A stretch of 18,366 nt of DNA from the NCBI GenBank assembly GCA_964607315.1, contig CAZSKA010000048.1:1-18366 (forward strand), given 5' to 3'. Position 1 is the stretch's first letter. Every line of letters starts with the position of its first letter. A program made the position numbers and the translations under genes. The notes under the pieces were generated by a model. The model did not search any database, was not told the DNA's origin, and saw only the letters and a program-made list of their open reading frames with translations. Positions 7,372 to 14,575 of this stretch are shown here, one piece after another. Source of the stretch: JAHDFB01 sp964607315 (GTDB lineage: Bacteria; Bacteroidota; Bacteroidia; Chitinophagales; Saprospiraceae).

Positions 7372-8465
7372 AGCACATCATAACTATTCCATGCTTCTAT
7401 CCCTTTTCTGAATTGATTATAATTATCGTAGATCTTTTTCGCTTTATCATCCTTAGATACTAGATTTTCCATCACCTCATCAGTGGCGTTTTTCAAAGCA
7501 TTAAGTGTATCTTCTGAAAACTGAAGAATTTCAACATCTGATTCCGTCTTGATCTTATTTAAATATTCATTATTTTTTGCTTCAAACACGCTTATAGACC
7601 ATATGTTTTGTCTAGCACTAGCCGTTTCCAGAATGGCTTGATATGACTTTGGTAATTTCTCCCAAGCTTCTCTATTTACCATGTTTTCTAGTAGTGGACC
7701 TGGTTCATGCCATCCTGGAAAATAGTAATATTTAGCTATTTTATAGAAACCCATTAGGTAATCGTGATAAGGCCCAACCCATTCTGTAGCATCAATAACT
7801 CCACGTTCCAGATTGGTGTATATTTCACTTCCGGGACTGACAACAGCAGCACCACCTAGTTTTTCAATGACCTTTCCACCAAGGCCAGGGATTCTCATCT
7901 TAAGTCCTTTGAAATCTCCAGGGCCATTGATCTTTTTATTAAACCATCCACCCATTTGAGGACCTGTGTTTCCACCGGGGAAAGGAATCACATCAAAAGG
8001 AGCATAAAGTTCTTTCCATAACTTATAGCCATCGCCTCCGTACATCCAAGCATTCATTTGTTGTGCATTCATACCAAATGGAATGGTACAGAAAATGGGT
8101 GCAGCAGGCATTTTTCCTCCCCAATAATAAGGTGCACCATTTCCCATTTCTACTGCTCCATCGCTAACTGCATCAAAGGTTTCTAATGGAGGAGCTAATT
8201 CTCCACTTCCATAGACTTTTATAGTGAATTGGCCATCACTCATGTCTTCCACCCATTTTGCTAGTTTATTACATCCTTCACCAAGAACAGGGAAATTGGC
8301 AGGCCAAGTAGTAACCATTCTCCATCTAACTCGCTTTTTAGTGATGATAGCGGGCGCATTGCTAGATTCATTTGTACTACAAGAAGCAGTGATTAGACCA
8401 GCGCCAGCTAAGGTCGCTTTTTTTAAAAAGCTCTTCCTTCCTATTTTTTTAGATGTTTCTTCCAT
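7368..8465 (-). CDS. TRAP-transporter solute-binding lipoprotein, DctP/TakP-like
   Basis: This is the periplasmic binding component of a TRAP system, related to the subgroup that binds 2-oxo acids or similar carboxylates (TakP-like). Supporting segments of the 365-aa protein are RWRMVTTWPANFPVLG near 47, YGSGELAPPLETFDAVSDG near 85, MRIPGLGGKV with the ligand-binding Arg near 190, GVIDATEWVGPYHDY near 225 and FPGWHEPG near 250. The N-terminus (GRKSFLKKATLAGAG) is an RK variant of the twin-arginine signal, followed by a lipobox ITASC with C29, so it is probably exported folded by Tat and lipidated. No DctQ or DctM membrane subunit gene lies nearby, so either the permease is encoded elsewhere or the protein has another role. 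Confidence 0.9.
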   Translation of the reverse strand: MEETSKKIGRKSFLKKATLAGAGLITASCSTNESSNAPAIITKKRVRWRMVTTWPANFPVLGEGCNKLAKWVEDMSDGQFTIKVYGSGELAPPLETFDAVSDGAVEMGNGAPYYWGGKMPAAPIFCTIPFGMNAQQMNAWMYGGDGYKLWKELYAPFDVIPFPGGNTGPQMGGWFNKKINGPGDFKGLKMRIPGLGGKVIEKLGGAAVVSPGSEIYTNLERGVIDATEWVGPYHDYLMGFYKIAKYYYFPGWHEPGPLLENMVNREAWEKLPKSYQAILETASARQNIWSISVFEAKNNEYLNKIKTESDVEILQFSEDTLNALKNATDEVMENLVSKDDKAKKIYDNYNQFRKGIEAWNSYDVL

Positions 8466-8503
8466 TTATTCTTCCTAAATTAACCTTACACAGGTTATTA
8501 GCT

Positions 8504-8511
8504 TAAATGTA
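8504..8511 (-). promoter_or_regulatory. Possible -7 element for the TRAP binding-protein gene (TACATTTA)
   Basis: TACATTTA on the minus strand (8511 to 8504) has one mismatch to TAnnTTTG and lies about 39 bases before the ATG at 8465, within the divergent region shared with the MazG-like gene. Weak evidence by itself. Confidence 0.25.
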
Positions 8512-8525
8512 CTAAATCCTATTTA

Positions 8526-8554
8526 TTGATACATATGAATTTTCATTATATTTG
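8526..8554 (+). promoter_or_regulatory. Bacteroidota promoter: TTG, 18-base spacer, TATATTTG
   Basis: TATATTTG (8547-8554) is an exact -7 element, and a TTG at 8526-8528 sits 18 bases upstream at the expected -33 position. The -7 box covers the TTG at 8552 that would give the longest reading frame, so translation must begin further down, at the ATG at 8573, after a leader of about 15 bases. Confidence 0.65.
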
Positions 8555-8572
8555 CCGAAATCAACAAAATGT

Positions 8573-9043
8573 ATGAAAGATCCAAAAGCATTACAAGACG
8601 TAAGTGAATTCCATAAAACATTCAATCTTCCTATTCTTGAAGAACCTGTAATCCCAGGTAAAGATAGATGGACATTAAGATTGGCACTCATAGAAGAGGA
8701 ACTTCAGGAGCTGAGAGAAGCGATAGAAAATGATGATTTAGTAGAGGTTGCTGATGCATTTTGTGATATCCAATATGTACTTTCAGGTGCAATTCTAGAA
8801 TTCGGACTAGGTGGAAAATTTAAAGAGCTTTTCGAAGAAGTACAACGTTCTAATATGAGTAAGGCTTGTAAATCTATGGAAGAGGCAGAAGCTACTCAAC
8901 AGAAATATATGGAGGAACAAGGTGTTGATTCCTATGTAAAGCAGATTGGTGAAGATTTTCTCGTGTATAGAAAATCTGACAGTAAAGTTTTAAAGTCTGT
9001 AAACTATTCTCCAGCTGATATCAAGGGAAAATTAGGTTTGTAG
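8573..9043 (+). CDS. MazG-like nucleotide pyrophosphohydrolase
   Basis: All-alpha NTP pyrophosphohydrolases of this family cleave nucleoside triphosphates to monophosphate and PPi, often to remove aberrant nucleotides. From the ATG at 8573 the protein is 156 aa. The metal-binding ExxE...ExxD pattern is intact: E43 and E46 in EEELQELREA, E58 and D61 in EVADAFCD. The C-terminal half (VQRSNMSKACKSMEEAE onward) follows the pattern of Bacteroidota MazG-like proteins with a conserved SNMSK segment. The frame is open seven codons upstream to a TTG at 8552, but that lies inside the -7 promoter box and is rejected. It is monocistronic and converges on the YjjG-type gene with 13 bases between the stops. 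The physiological substrate cannot be read from the sequence. Confidence 0.9.
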   Translation: MKDPKALQDVSEFHKTFNLPILEEPVIPGKDRWTLRLALIEEELQELREAIENDDLVEVADAFCDIQYVLSGAILEFGLGGKFKELFEEVQRSNMSKACKSMEEAEATQQKYMEEQGVDSYVKQIGEDFLVYRKSDSKVLKSVNYSPADIKGKLGL

Positions 9044-9056
9044 AGCTGTAGCTTTC

Positions 9057-9740
9057 TTACTTAGTGATTTTATCTAATTCCCTTAAACTCTTTATAGAGT
9101 AGGTAGCATTTTCTGCAGTCTTACCTTTATTTAAAGCGTCAATGAAACAGGTGTCAAAACCGAAATCATTACCTCCTTTGATGTCTGAAAAAGGATTGTC
9201 GCCAATCATAAGACATTGAGACTTATCAGGTTTGCCTGCTTTTTCCCATGCATATTGGAAATAACCATTGTCTGGTTTAGCGATTCCTATCTCATCACTT
9301 ACTACTATGTGAGTAAAATACTTGTCGAATCCAACCTTTTTCAGTCGTGGTCTTTGAACTTCTTTCAATCCGTTAGTTACAGCAATAAGAATGTGTGATG
9401 TATAATACTTTTCCATAGTTTCTTCTGCATGAGGAATGAAAAAAGGATTATCAGCGAGTTGGGCGAGGTATTTTCTATTGATGATAAGTCCATCGATTTT
9501 TCTCCCAAATTCCTTTGCGGTATCTTCAAAACGGGATTTCCTTAATGTAATACCATCGATCAATTTCATTTCAAACTTAGTCCATGCATCGTGATTATGC
9601 CTATGGTAAACTTCTTTGAAATGATCATCATACTCCATTCCTAATGCATCGGCAAACACCTTCAATGCTATTTCGGAACTCGCTTGGAAATCAAATAATG
9701 TATTGTCTAAATCGAAAAATAAATGTGAATATTTACTCAT
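9057..9740 (-). CDS. HAD-superfamily nucleotidase, YjjG type
   Basis: YjjG-type enzymes are 5'-nucleotidases that prefer non-canonical pyrimidine nucleotides. The 227-aa product shows all HAD motifs: DLDNT with nucleophile D10 and D12, T122 in VTNG, K155 in GIAKPD, and D181/D186 in MIGDNPFSDIKGG. The cap region at about 16-95 is helical (HNHDAWTKFEMKLID), of the C1 type seen in YjjG. A phosphoglycolate-phosphatase-like activity is the main alternative. The ATG overlaps the stop of the upstream BNR/VPS10-like gene by one base (TAATG), implying co-transcription and translational coupling, although no functional link between the two is obvious. Confidence 0.88.
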   Translation of the reverse strand: MSKYSHLFFDLDNTLFDFQASSEIALKVFADALGMEYDDHFKEVYHRHNHDAWTKFEMKLIDGITLRKSRFEDTAKEFGRKIDGLIINRKYLAQLADNPFFIPHAEETMEKYYTSHILIAVTNGLKEVQRPRLKKVGFDKYFTHIVVSDEIGIAKPDNGYFQYAWEKAGKPDKSQCLMIGDNPFSDIKGGNDFGFDTCFIDALNKGKTAENATYSIKSLRELDKITK

Positions 9741-12598
9741 TATTTCAAACTAACAGTAGTCTCAGCTTTATCTCCATTTAAAGTAAATACATATTTATAT
9801 TCACCTGCTTCTATGTACATCTTTTCATCTTCTCTGGCCTCTATAGATGAAGCTTTTTCCAGAAAGTTTTTAAGATCATTAGCTTTGTTTTTATCAATTG
9901 AAAAGTCAATAGTTACATATGAAAATCCACTAGTAATGTTCTCATTATATCGCTTAAGTGTAGCACCATCTTTTGTCTGTAATTCCACGTTTAGATTTCC
10001 TCCATTTTTAGAATACACATAAACTTCTCTATCGGCCTTACTCATGATTCCTCTCCAATTTATATTTCCCCATCCTTCAGAAGCTCTTCCTTTTATTTCA
10101 GACTGCACTACTAAATTAGCGTCTGAATTTGATCTCTGATCATATATAGGAGATAGATCAGCCTTGTAAATTGATCTTCCATGTGTACCTATCAAAAGAT
10201 CCTTATCTCTTTTATGTATCACGATGTCATGAACAGCAACTTTTGGTATATCTGCTGAAAATAAGGAAAATTGTTTACCATAATCATGGCTTATATACGT
10301 CCCATGATCAGTTCCAACATATATGATTTCATCATGATGAGGATCTTCTTTTACTACATTTACAGGTTCCATTGGCAAATCTGTTCCTATCCTTTCCCAG
10401 TTATCTCCATAATCAGTCGAACGATATACCAATGCTTCAAAGTTGTCCCATCTATATCCATTCATTGAAAGATAAACAGTAGCTTCATCATGCGTACTTG
10501 CAATTATTCGACTTACCCAAAATTCTTCTGGTAAATCTTTCATTATCTTATCCCAACTAGCTCCTCCATCTTTTGATCTATACACCATACCATCGTCACT
10601 TCCTGTATATAATAGACCAAAACGTAATTCAGACTCTGAAATAGATGAAATCGTTCCATAGGCAACATCACCTTTTCTTCCCCCTGTTGTTAAATCAGGT
10701 GAAATAGCAACAAAATCATCTCCTTGATTCATAGAACGCATTAATTTATTTCCACCCATATAAAATATGTCTTGATTGTGAGAAGATAACATTACTGGTG
10801 TTTGCCAGTTCCATCTATATGGCGACTCACCTAATTCATGCTTCGGTGTAATGAATTTTCTATCATTTGTAGCTGTATTAATTCTAAAGTAATTCCCAAA
10901 TTGGAAACCTGTATATACGATTTTGTTGTCTCTTGTGTCAACGGCTATTTGCATACCATCTCCACCCATTATGGAACGATATGGATATTGGCCCGACTGG
11001 TGCCAGCTAATTCCTTCTCTATAATTATTACTCCCCATCCAAACACCATTGTCCTGAAGTCCTCCATATACATTATATGGTTTTGCATTATCTACATTGA
11101 TTGCATAAAATTGTCCGACAGTAGGAGAGTTGCATTTAAAATAATTCTCACCTGAATCATATGAAATATTTACTCCACCGTCATTCCCATTTATAATATG
11201 CTTGTTGTTTTCCGGATTAATCCAAAGTGCATGATGATCAGCATGTACATTATCTTTTCCTATATTTTCAAAAGTTTTTCCTCCATCATCAGATCGAAGA
11301 ATAGGAACACCAGCAATATAAACGGTCTCTGGATTACCAGGAGCAGCTTGTACTAATCCAAAATAATACCCATAACTATTATAGACTCTGGGTAGTAAAT
11401 TGTCATGTGTCTTTTTCCAAGTCTTTCCTTCATCATTAGATCTGTAAAGTGAGGCACCTATAACAGGAGTATCAAATAAAAGCCTATTCGCATCTTCTAA
11501 ATAGCTGGAAATGTCTGAAGGCTTAATCTTACCAGACTTAACCATTTTCTTCACTTTTTTTGCAGAATATTTTTTAGGAAATCCATTGTCTTGTAGGAAT
11601 TCATCTAATTTATCATCATCTAGATTTGCAAAAGCAGTAGATGAGAATGTTTTGAAATCATCTTTTGCTAATCCATCTGTTTTTTTCTCCTCTTTTTCCT
11701 GTCTATCATAATTGTCAAGTAATGCGTAAAGCACTGCATTATCATCACTGTCATACGAAATGCTTAATCCAATTCTTCCCGTACCTTCTGTAGAAGGAAA
11801 TCCATTTTTACCATCAGAAATTAAATCCCAAGTAGAGCCTCCATCCATTGATTTATATATTCCAGATTCCGTTCCTGATTCTACGAAATTCCATGCTTTT
11901 CTATCTCTTTCCCATGCTGCTGTATAGAGAATGTTTGCATTTTTCGAATCCTGAATAAGATCAACAACTCCTGTTTTATCTGAAACAAATAAAGTCTTTG
12001 ACCAAGTATTTCCTTTATCCGTACTAACAAAAACACCTCGTTCTTCATTTTGAGAGTATAAATGTCCTAAAGCAGCAACGTAGATTTTGTCAGAATTTTC
12101 ACTGTCAATAATGATTCGTCCGATGTGATGCGTGTCATTTAGTCCTTTATGAGTCCAAGTTTCACCCCAGTCTGCACTATAAAAAACGCCCACACCTGAA
12201 TACGAAGATCGACTAGAATTAACTTCTCCACTACCAATCCATACTTCACCAGTTTTCCAATTCACATCAACAGCGCCAATAGTCATTACAATCTCTTGTT
12301 CGAAAAGTGGCATAAACGAAGCACCATTGTTTTCAGTTTTCCATAATCCACCACTGGCATATGCAACATAGAATTCATGAGGAGCATCCGGATTTACTGC
12401 TAAATCTACCACTCTTCCACTCATTACTGTTGGTCCTATATTTTCCGCTTTCAAATTTGCATATGAGCTATTCATTGCCGATTTAGATTTAGCCATTGCG
12501 CTTTCTATTCGTTTTTCAGCAGGAGTAGCTTCAGGGAATGTTTGTGAACTTAGATTTAAACTAAGTAATATTGCTATAAAAAAGTAAAAATATCTCAT
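9740..12598 (-). CDS. Secreted BNR/Asp-box repeat protein, VPS10/sortilin-like propeller
   Basis: The 952-aa product has an N-terminal signal peptide (MRYFYFFIAILLSLNLSSQ) and then many Asp-box/BNR repeats of the form S-x-D-x-G-x-T-W, for example SADWGETW, STDKGNTW, SMDGGSTW, SNDEGKTW, RSDDGGKTF, RSKDGGASW and RSTDYGDNW. These occupy about residues 55-800 and should form one or two beta-propellers, as in the VPS10/sortilin-like and sialidase-like proteins common in Bacteroidota. A lysine-rich insert at about 295-375 breaks the first propeller. The last 100 residues form a small beta domain ending AGEYKYVFTLNGDKAETT. No sialidase catalytic motif was recognised, so an enzyme activity is not claimed; binding or scaffolding at the cell surface is possible. 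Its gene precedes and overlaps the YjjG-type gene. Confidence 0.85.
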   Translation of the reverse strand: MRYFYFFIAILLSLNLSSQTFPEATPAEKRIESAMAKSKSAMNSSYANLKAENIGPTVMSGRVVDLAVNPDAPHEFYVAYASGGLWKTENNGASFMPLFEQEIVMTIGAVDVNWKTGEVWIGSGEVNSSRSSYSGVGVFYSADWGETWTHKGLNDTHHIGRIIIDSENSDKIYVAALGHLYSQNEERGVFVSTDKGNTWSKTLFVSDKTGVVDLIQDSKNANILYTAAWERDRKAWNFVESGTESGIYKSMDGGSTWDLISDGKNGFPSTEGTGRIGLSISYDSDDNAVLYALLDNYDRQEKEEKKTDGLAKDDFKTFSSTAFANLDDDKLDEFLQDNGFPKKYSAKKVKKMVKSGKIKPSDISSYLEDANRLLFDTPVIGASLYRSNDEGKTWKKTHDNLLPRVYNSYGYYFGLVQAAPGNPETVYIAGVPILRSDDGGKTFENIGKDNVHADHHALWINPENNKHIINGNDGGVNISYDSGENYFKCNSPTVGQFYAINVDNAKPYNVYGGLQDNGVWMGSNNYREGISWHQSGQYPYRSIMGGDGMQIAVDTRDNKIVYTGFQFGNYFRINTATNDRKFITPKHELGESPYRWNWQTPVMLSSHNQDIFYMGGNKLMRSMNQGDDFVAISPDLTTGGRKGDVAYGTISSISESELRFGLLYTGSDDGMVYRSKDGGASWDKIMKDLPEEFWVSRIIASTHDEATVYLSMNGYRWDNFEALVYRSTDYGDNWERIGTDLPMEPVNVVKEDPHHDEIIYVGTDHGTYISHDYGKQFSLFSADIPKVAVHDIVIHKRDKDLLIGTHGRSIYKADLSPIYDQRSNSDANLVVQSEIKGRASEGWGNINWRGIMSKADREVYVYSKNGGNLNVELQTKDGATLKRYNENITSGFSYVTIDFSIDKNKANDLKNFLEKASSIEAREDEKMYIEAGEYKYVFTLNGDKAETTVSLK

Positions 12599-12623
12599 CT
12601 TGTTTCCTATTAATTAAATACAT

Positions 12624-12637
12624 CGTACTTTCGTACG
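12624..12637. promoter_or_regulatory. CGTAC-TTTC-GTACG hairpin in the divergent control region
   Basis: CGTAC (12624-12628) and GTACG (12633-12637) form a perfect 5-bp inverted repeat with the loop TTTC, between the divergent BNR/VPS10-like gene and the polyketide cluster. It overlaps the near-consensus -7 box TACTTTCG on the plus strand (12626-12633; one mismatch to TAnnTTTG). A TTG at 12600-12602 lies 23 bases upstream as a possible -33 box. The hairpin could therefore be an operator for the cluster or part of the leader of the minus-strand gene. Confidence 0.35.
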
Positions 12638-12640
12638 TGC

Positions 12641-12647
12641 CAAACTA
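12641..12647 (-). promoter_or_regulatory. Possible -7 element for the BNR/VPS10-like gene (TAGTTTG)
   Basis: TAGTTTG on the minus strand (12647 to 12641) resembles TAnnTTTG with one base missing and lies about 43 bases before the ATG at 12598. A transcript from here would carry the CGTAC hairpin near its 5' end. Confidence 0.25.
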
Positions 12648-12690
12648 AGAACTTATACATAAATATTAAAATAATTGTTTAATTACTTGC

Positions 12691-13854
12691 GTGGAAGAAT
12701 TGAGTAGTAAAGTATATGACATTATAATTGCAGGTGCTGGCTTGGCAGGTCTTACCTCCGCAATTCACCTTAGAAACCTAGGTTGGAGTGTTCTTTGTAT
12801 AGAAAAAAATAATTTTCCAAGACATAAAGTATGCGGTGAGTATATTTCTAATGAAGTGAAGCCTTATTTGATTTCTTTGGGGTTTAACCCCAAAGATTAT
12901 GGAAGTAAAGATATTTCTCAATTCACCATCTATAGTCAAAACGGAAAATCTATTTCTCAAGGACTTAAGATGGGTGGCTTTGGTATTTCGCGATATACGA
13001 TAGATAAGGGACTTTATGATTTGGCGATAGAGAAGGGAGTAGATTTTATTCATGAAGAAGTTATGTCTATTTCAGCAGTAGGAAAGCTAAAGGAAATAGC
13101 TTGCAAGAATGGTACAAGCTATAAATCCAGAACATTCATCTCAGCAGTAGGGAAAAGATCAAAGCTTGACAAAGCTTTACAGCGAAATTTCATATCTAAT
13201 AGAACAAGTTGGATGGGAGTGAAGGCTCATTATGAAGGAGAATGGGAAGAAGATAGAGTAGCTTTATTTCAGTTTGATGGTGGTTATTGTGGCATGTCAA
13301 AGGTAGAAAATGGACATGTGAATGTTTGTTATCTTGTCGATACGAATGCCTTTAAAAAGGTAGGAGATTTATATCGTTTTGAAGAAGAGGTAATGTGTAT
13401 GAATCCAAGTTTTAAACAGTTTTACTCTAGTTTTGAGAGGAAAATGGAAAGGAAGGTTATTAGTCAAATATTTTTTGGAGATAAAGAAAAAGTAAAGGAT
13501 GAAGTCGCGTTTTTAGGAGATGCCGCAGGAATGATCTTTCCTTTGGCTGGTAATGGAATGGCAATGGCAATTCACAGTGCAAAAATATATTGTGAATTAC
13601 TACATCAATATCTAAATAACGAATACACTGGAGAAAAACTGCAAAGTATATACACAGATAAATGGAACCATCAATTCAAAAAAAGAATCAACAACAGTCG
13701 TAGGATTCAAGAACTTTTTAGTCGTCCATTACTATCAAGAATAGCAATCAATATTTTACCATTCTTTCCTTTTGTTTTTAGCAGAATAGTAGAAGGAACA
13801 CATGGAGAAGATATTGGTATATTTAATGAAACAATAATTAATGAGACTACCTAA
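12691..13854 (+). CDS. FAD-dependent oxidoreductase, geranylgeranyl-reductase/PHBH-like (cluster gene 1)
   Basis: This 387-aa flavoprotein begins with a Rossmann FAD-binding motif, GAGLAG at 15-20, with the ribose-binding E38. It then has FPRHKVCGEY at 43-51, the R-x-K-x-C-G type block of geranylgeranyl-reductase-like enzymes, and GDAAG at 276-280 followed by PLAGNGMAMA at 284-293, the second FAD-contacting region. In type III polyketide operons such as srsABC a flavoprotein hydroxylates the aromatic product, so an oxidation or hydroxylation step is inferred; reduction of a double bond is the alternative. The start is a GTG, as no in-frame ATG lies nearby; TTG 12700 is possible. The 3' end overlaps the methyltransferase gene by 14 bases. 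Codons 63-68 contain the second copy of the 20-base palindrome. Confidence 0.85.
   Translation: MEELSSKVYDIIIAGAGLAGLTSAIHLRNLGWSVLCIEKNNFPRHKVCGEYISNEVKPYLISLGFNPKDYGSKDISQFTIYSQNGKSISQGLKMGGFGISRYTIDKGLYDLAIEKGVDFIHEEVMSISAVGKLKEIACKNGTSYKSRTFISAVGKRSKLDKALQRNFISNRTSWMGVKAHYEGEWEEDRVALFQFDGGYCGMSKVENGHVNVCYLVDTNAFKKVGDLYRFEEEVMCMNPSFKQFYSSFERKMERKVISQIFFGDKEKVKDEVAFLGDAAGMIFPLAGNGMAMAIHSAKIYCELLHQYLNNEYTGEKLQSIYTDKWNHQFKKRINNSRRIQELFSRPLLSRIAINILPFFPFVFSRIVEGTHGEDIGIFNETIINETT
12876..12895 (+). repeat. 20-base near-palindrome, copy 2
   Basis: TTTGGGGTTTAACCCCAAAG, identical to the minus-strand copy at 5860-5879. With the preceding C at 12875 it is a perfect inverted repeat of 10-bp arms around one base (12885). 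It is read in the same phase as copy 1 (TTG GGG TTT AAC CCC AAA, L-G-F-N-P-K) inside the flavoprotein gene. Confidence 0.7.
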
Positions 13855-14575
13855 GATAGAAGATATTAATGTACGATCTTCACAAGAAGAATTACTGGAT
13901 TTAGAAGAACATAGTCTTGATCAGATTGATATCATATATGACAATATGAACAAAATAAATCGCTGGTTAGGTGGTGATAAGCCAACTATTAGCGCGTTAA
14001 AAAGAAAAGTGAAATCAATTGATAAAGATGAAATTCTAATTATTGATGTAGGTTCTGGTGGCGGTGGAATGTGTAGAAATGCATCTGATCTATTGATGAG
14101 AATGAAGAGAAAGCATAGAGTTGTTGGATTAGATATTAACGATGATTCCCTGAAAATCGCTAGAAATAATTCAACAGATTATAAGCATGTAAGTTTTGAA
14201 AAGATTGATATTTTTAGTGAGCAGTTTACTGAATTAAAGCCAGATATCATCCTTTCTACTTTAACTTTTCATCATTTAAAAAATGAAGAAATAATTCAAT
14301 TATTAAACAATTGCTTTAAGAAACACAATCCCATATTGATTGTCAATGATTTACATCGATCGAGATTTGCCTTTCATCTTTTTAAGCTTTTAGGCTTTGT
14401 AATATCTTTCCATTATGTGAATAGAGTTGATGGATTAATTTCTATCTTACGAGCGTTTAAACGCAGGGATCTTGAAAAACTAGATAAACAAATTAAAACC
14501 ACATTTAAAGGAATAGAAAGTTCTATTAAATGGAGATTCGCTTTTAGGTGGTTGTGGATAATTGAAAATAAATGA
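13841..14575 (+). CDS. Class I SAM-dependent methyltransferase (cluster gene 2)
   Basis: The 244-aa protein has a clear SAM-binding motif I, IIDVGSGGGG at 67-76, an acidic residue ending strand 2 (GLDIN, D98), and the motif IV-like region LSTLTFHHL at 138-146, placing it near the UbiE/ubiquinone-type C- or O-methyltransferases. The N-terminal 60 residues are helical, and the C-terminal part (RSRFAFHLFKLLGFVISF) contains a hydrophobic hairpin that may contact membrane or lipid substrates. The methyl transfer is inferred to act on the polyketide-derived ring. The BpsB/SrsB enzymes of related operons belong to a different, membrane-bound family, so this would be a functional replacement. The gene overlaps its upstream neighbour by 14 bases and the polyketide synthase gene by 4 (ATGA). 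Confidence 0.88.
   Translation: MRLPKIEDINVRSSQEELLDLEEHSLDQIDIIYDNMNKINRWLGGDKPTISALKRKVKSIDKDEILIIDVGSGGGGMCRNASDLLMRMKRKHRVVGLDINDDSLKIARNNSTDYKHVSFEKIDIFSEQFTELKPDIILSTLTFHHLKNEEIIQLLNNCFKKHNPILIVNDLHRSRFAFHLFKLLGFVISFHYVNRVDGLISILRAFKRRDLEKLDKQIKTTFKGIESSIKWRFAFRWLWIIENK

Noticed and set aside
8552..8572. TTG start giving a 163-aa MazG-like protein
   Set aside because: The TTG is part of the TATATTTG promoter box, so it would lie upstream of the transcript start; ATG 8573 is used.
9740..9810. Type IX secretion C-terminal sorting domain in the BNR/VPS10-like protein
   Set aside because: The end (AGEYKYVFTLNGDKAETT) has a loosely similar strand pattern but lacks a clear sorting-domain motif; it fits a normal final beta domain.
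10838..11155. 105-codon plus-strand frame within the BNR/VPS10-like gene
   Set aside because: It lies wholly inside the strongly supported minus-strand gene, has no family signature and reads as antisense of the repeats.
12778..13053. 91-codon minus-strand frame inside the flavoprotein gene
   Set aside because: It overlaps the conserved FAD-binding region of the real gene and shows no protein family features.
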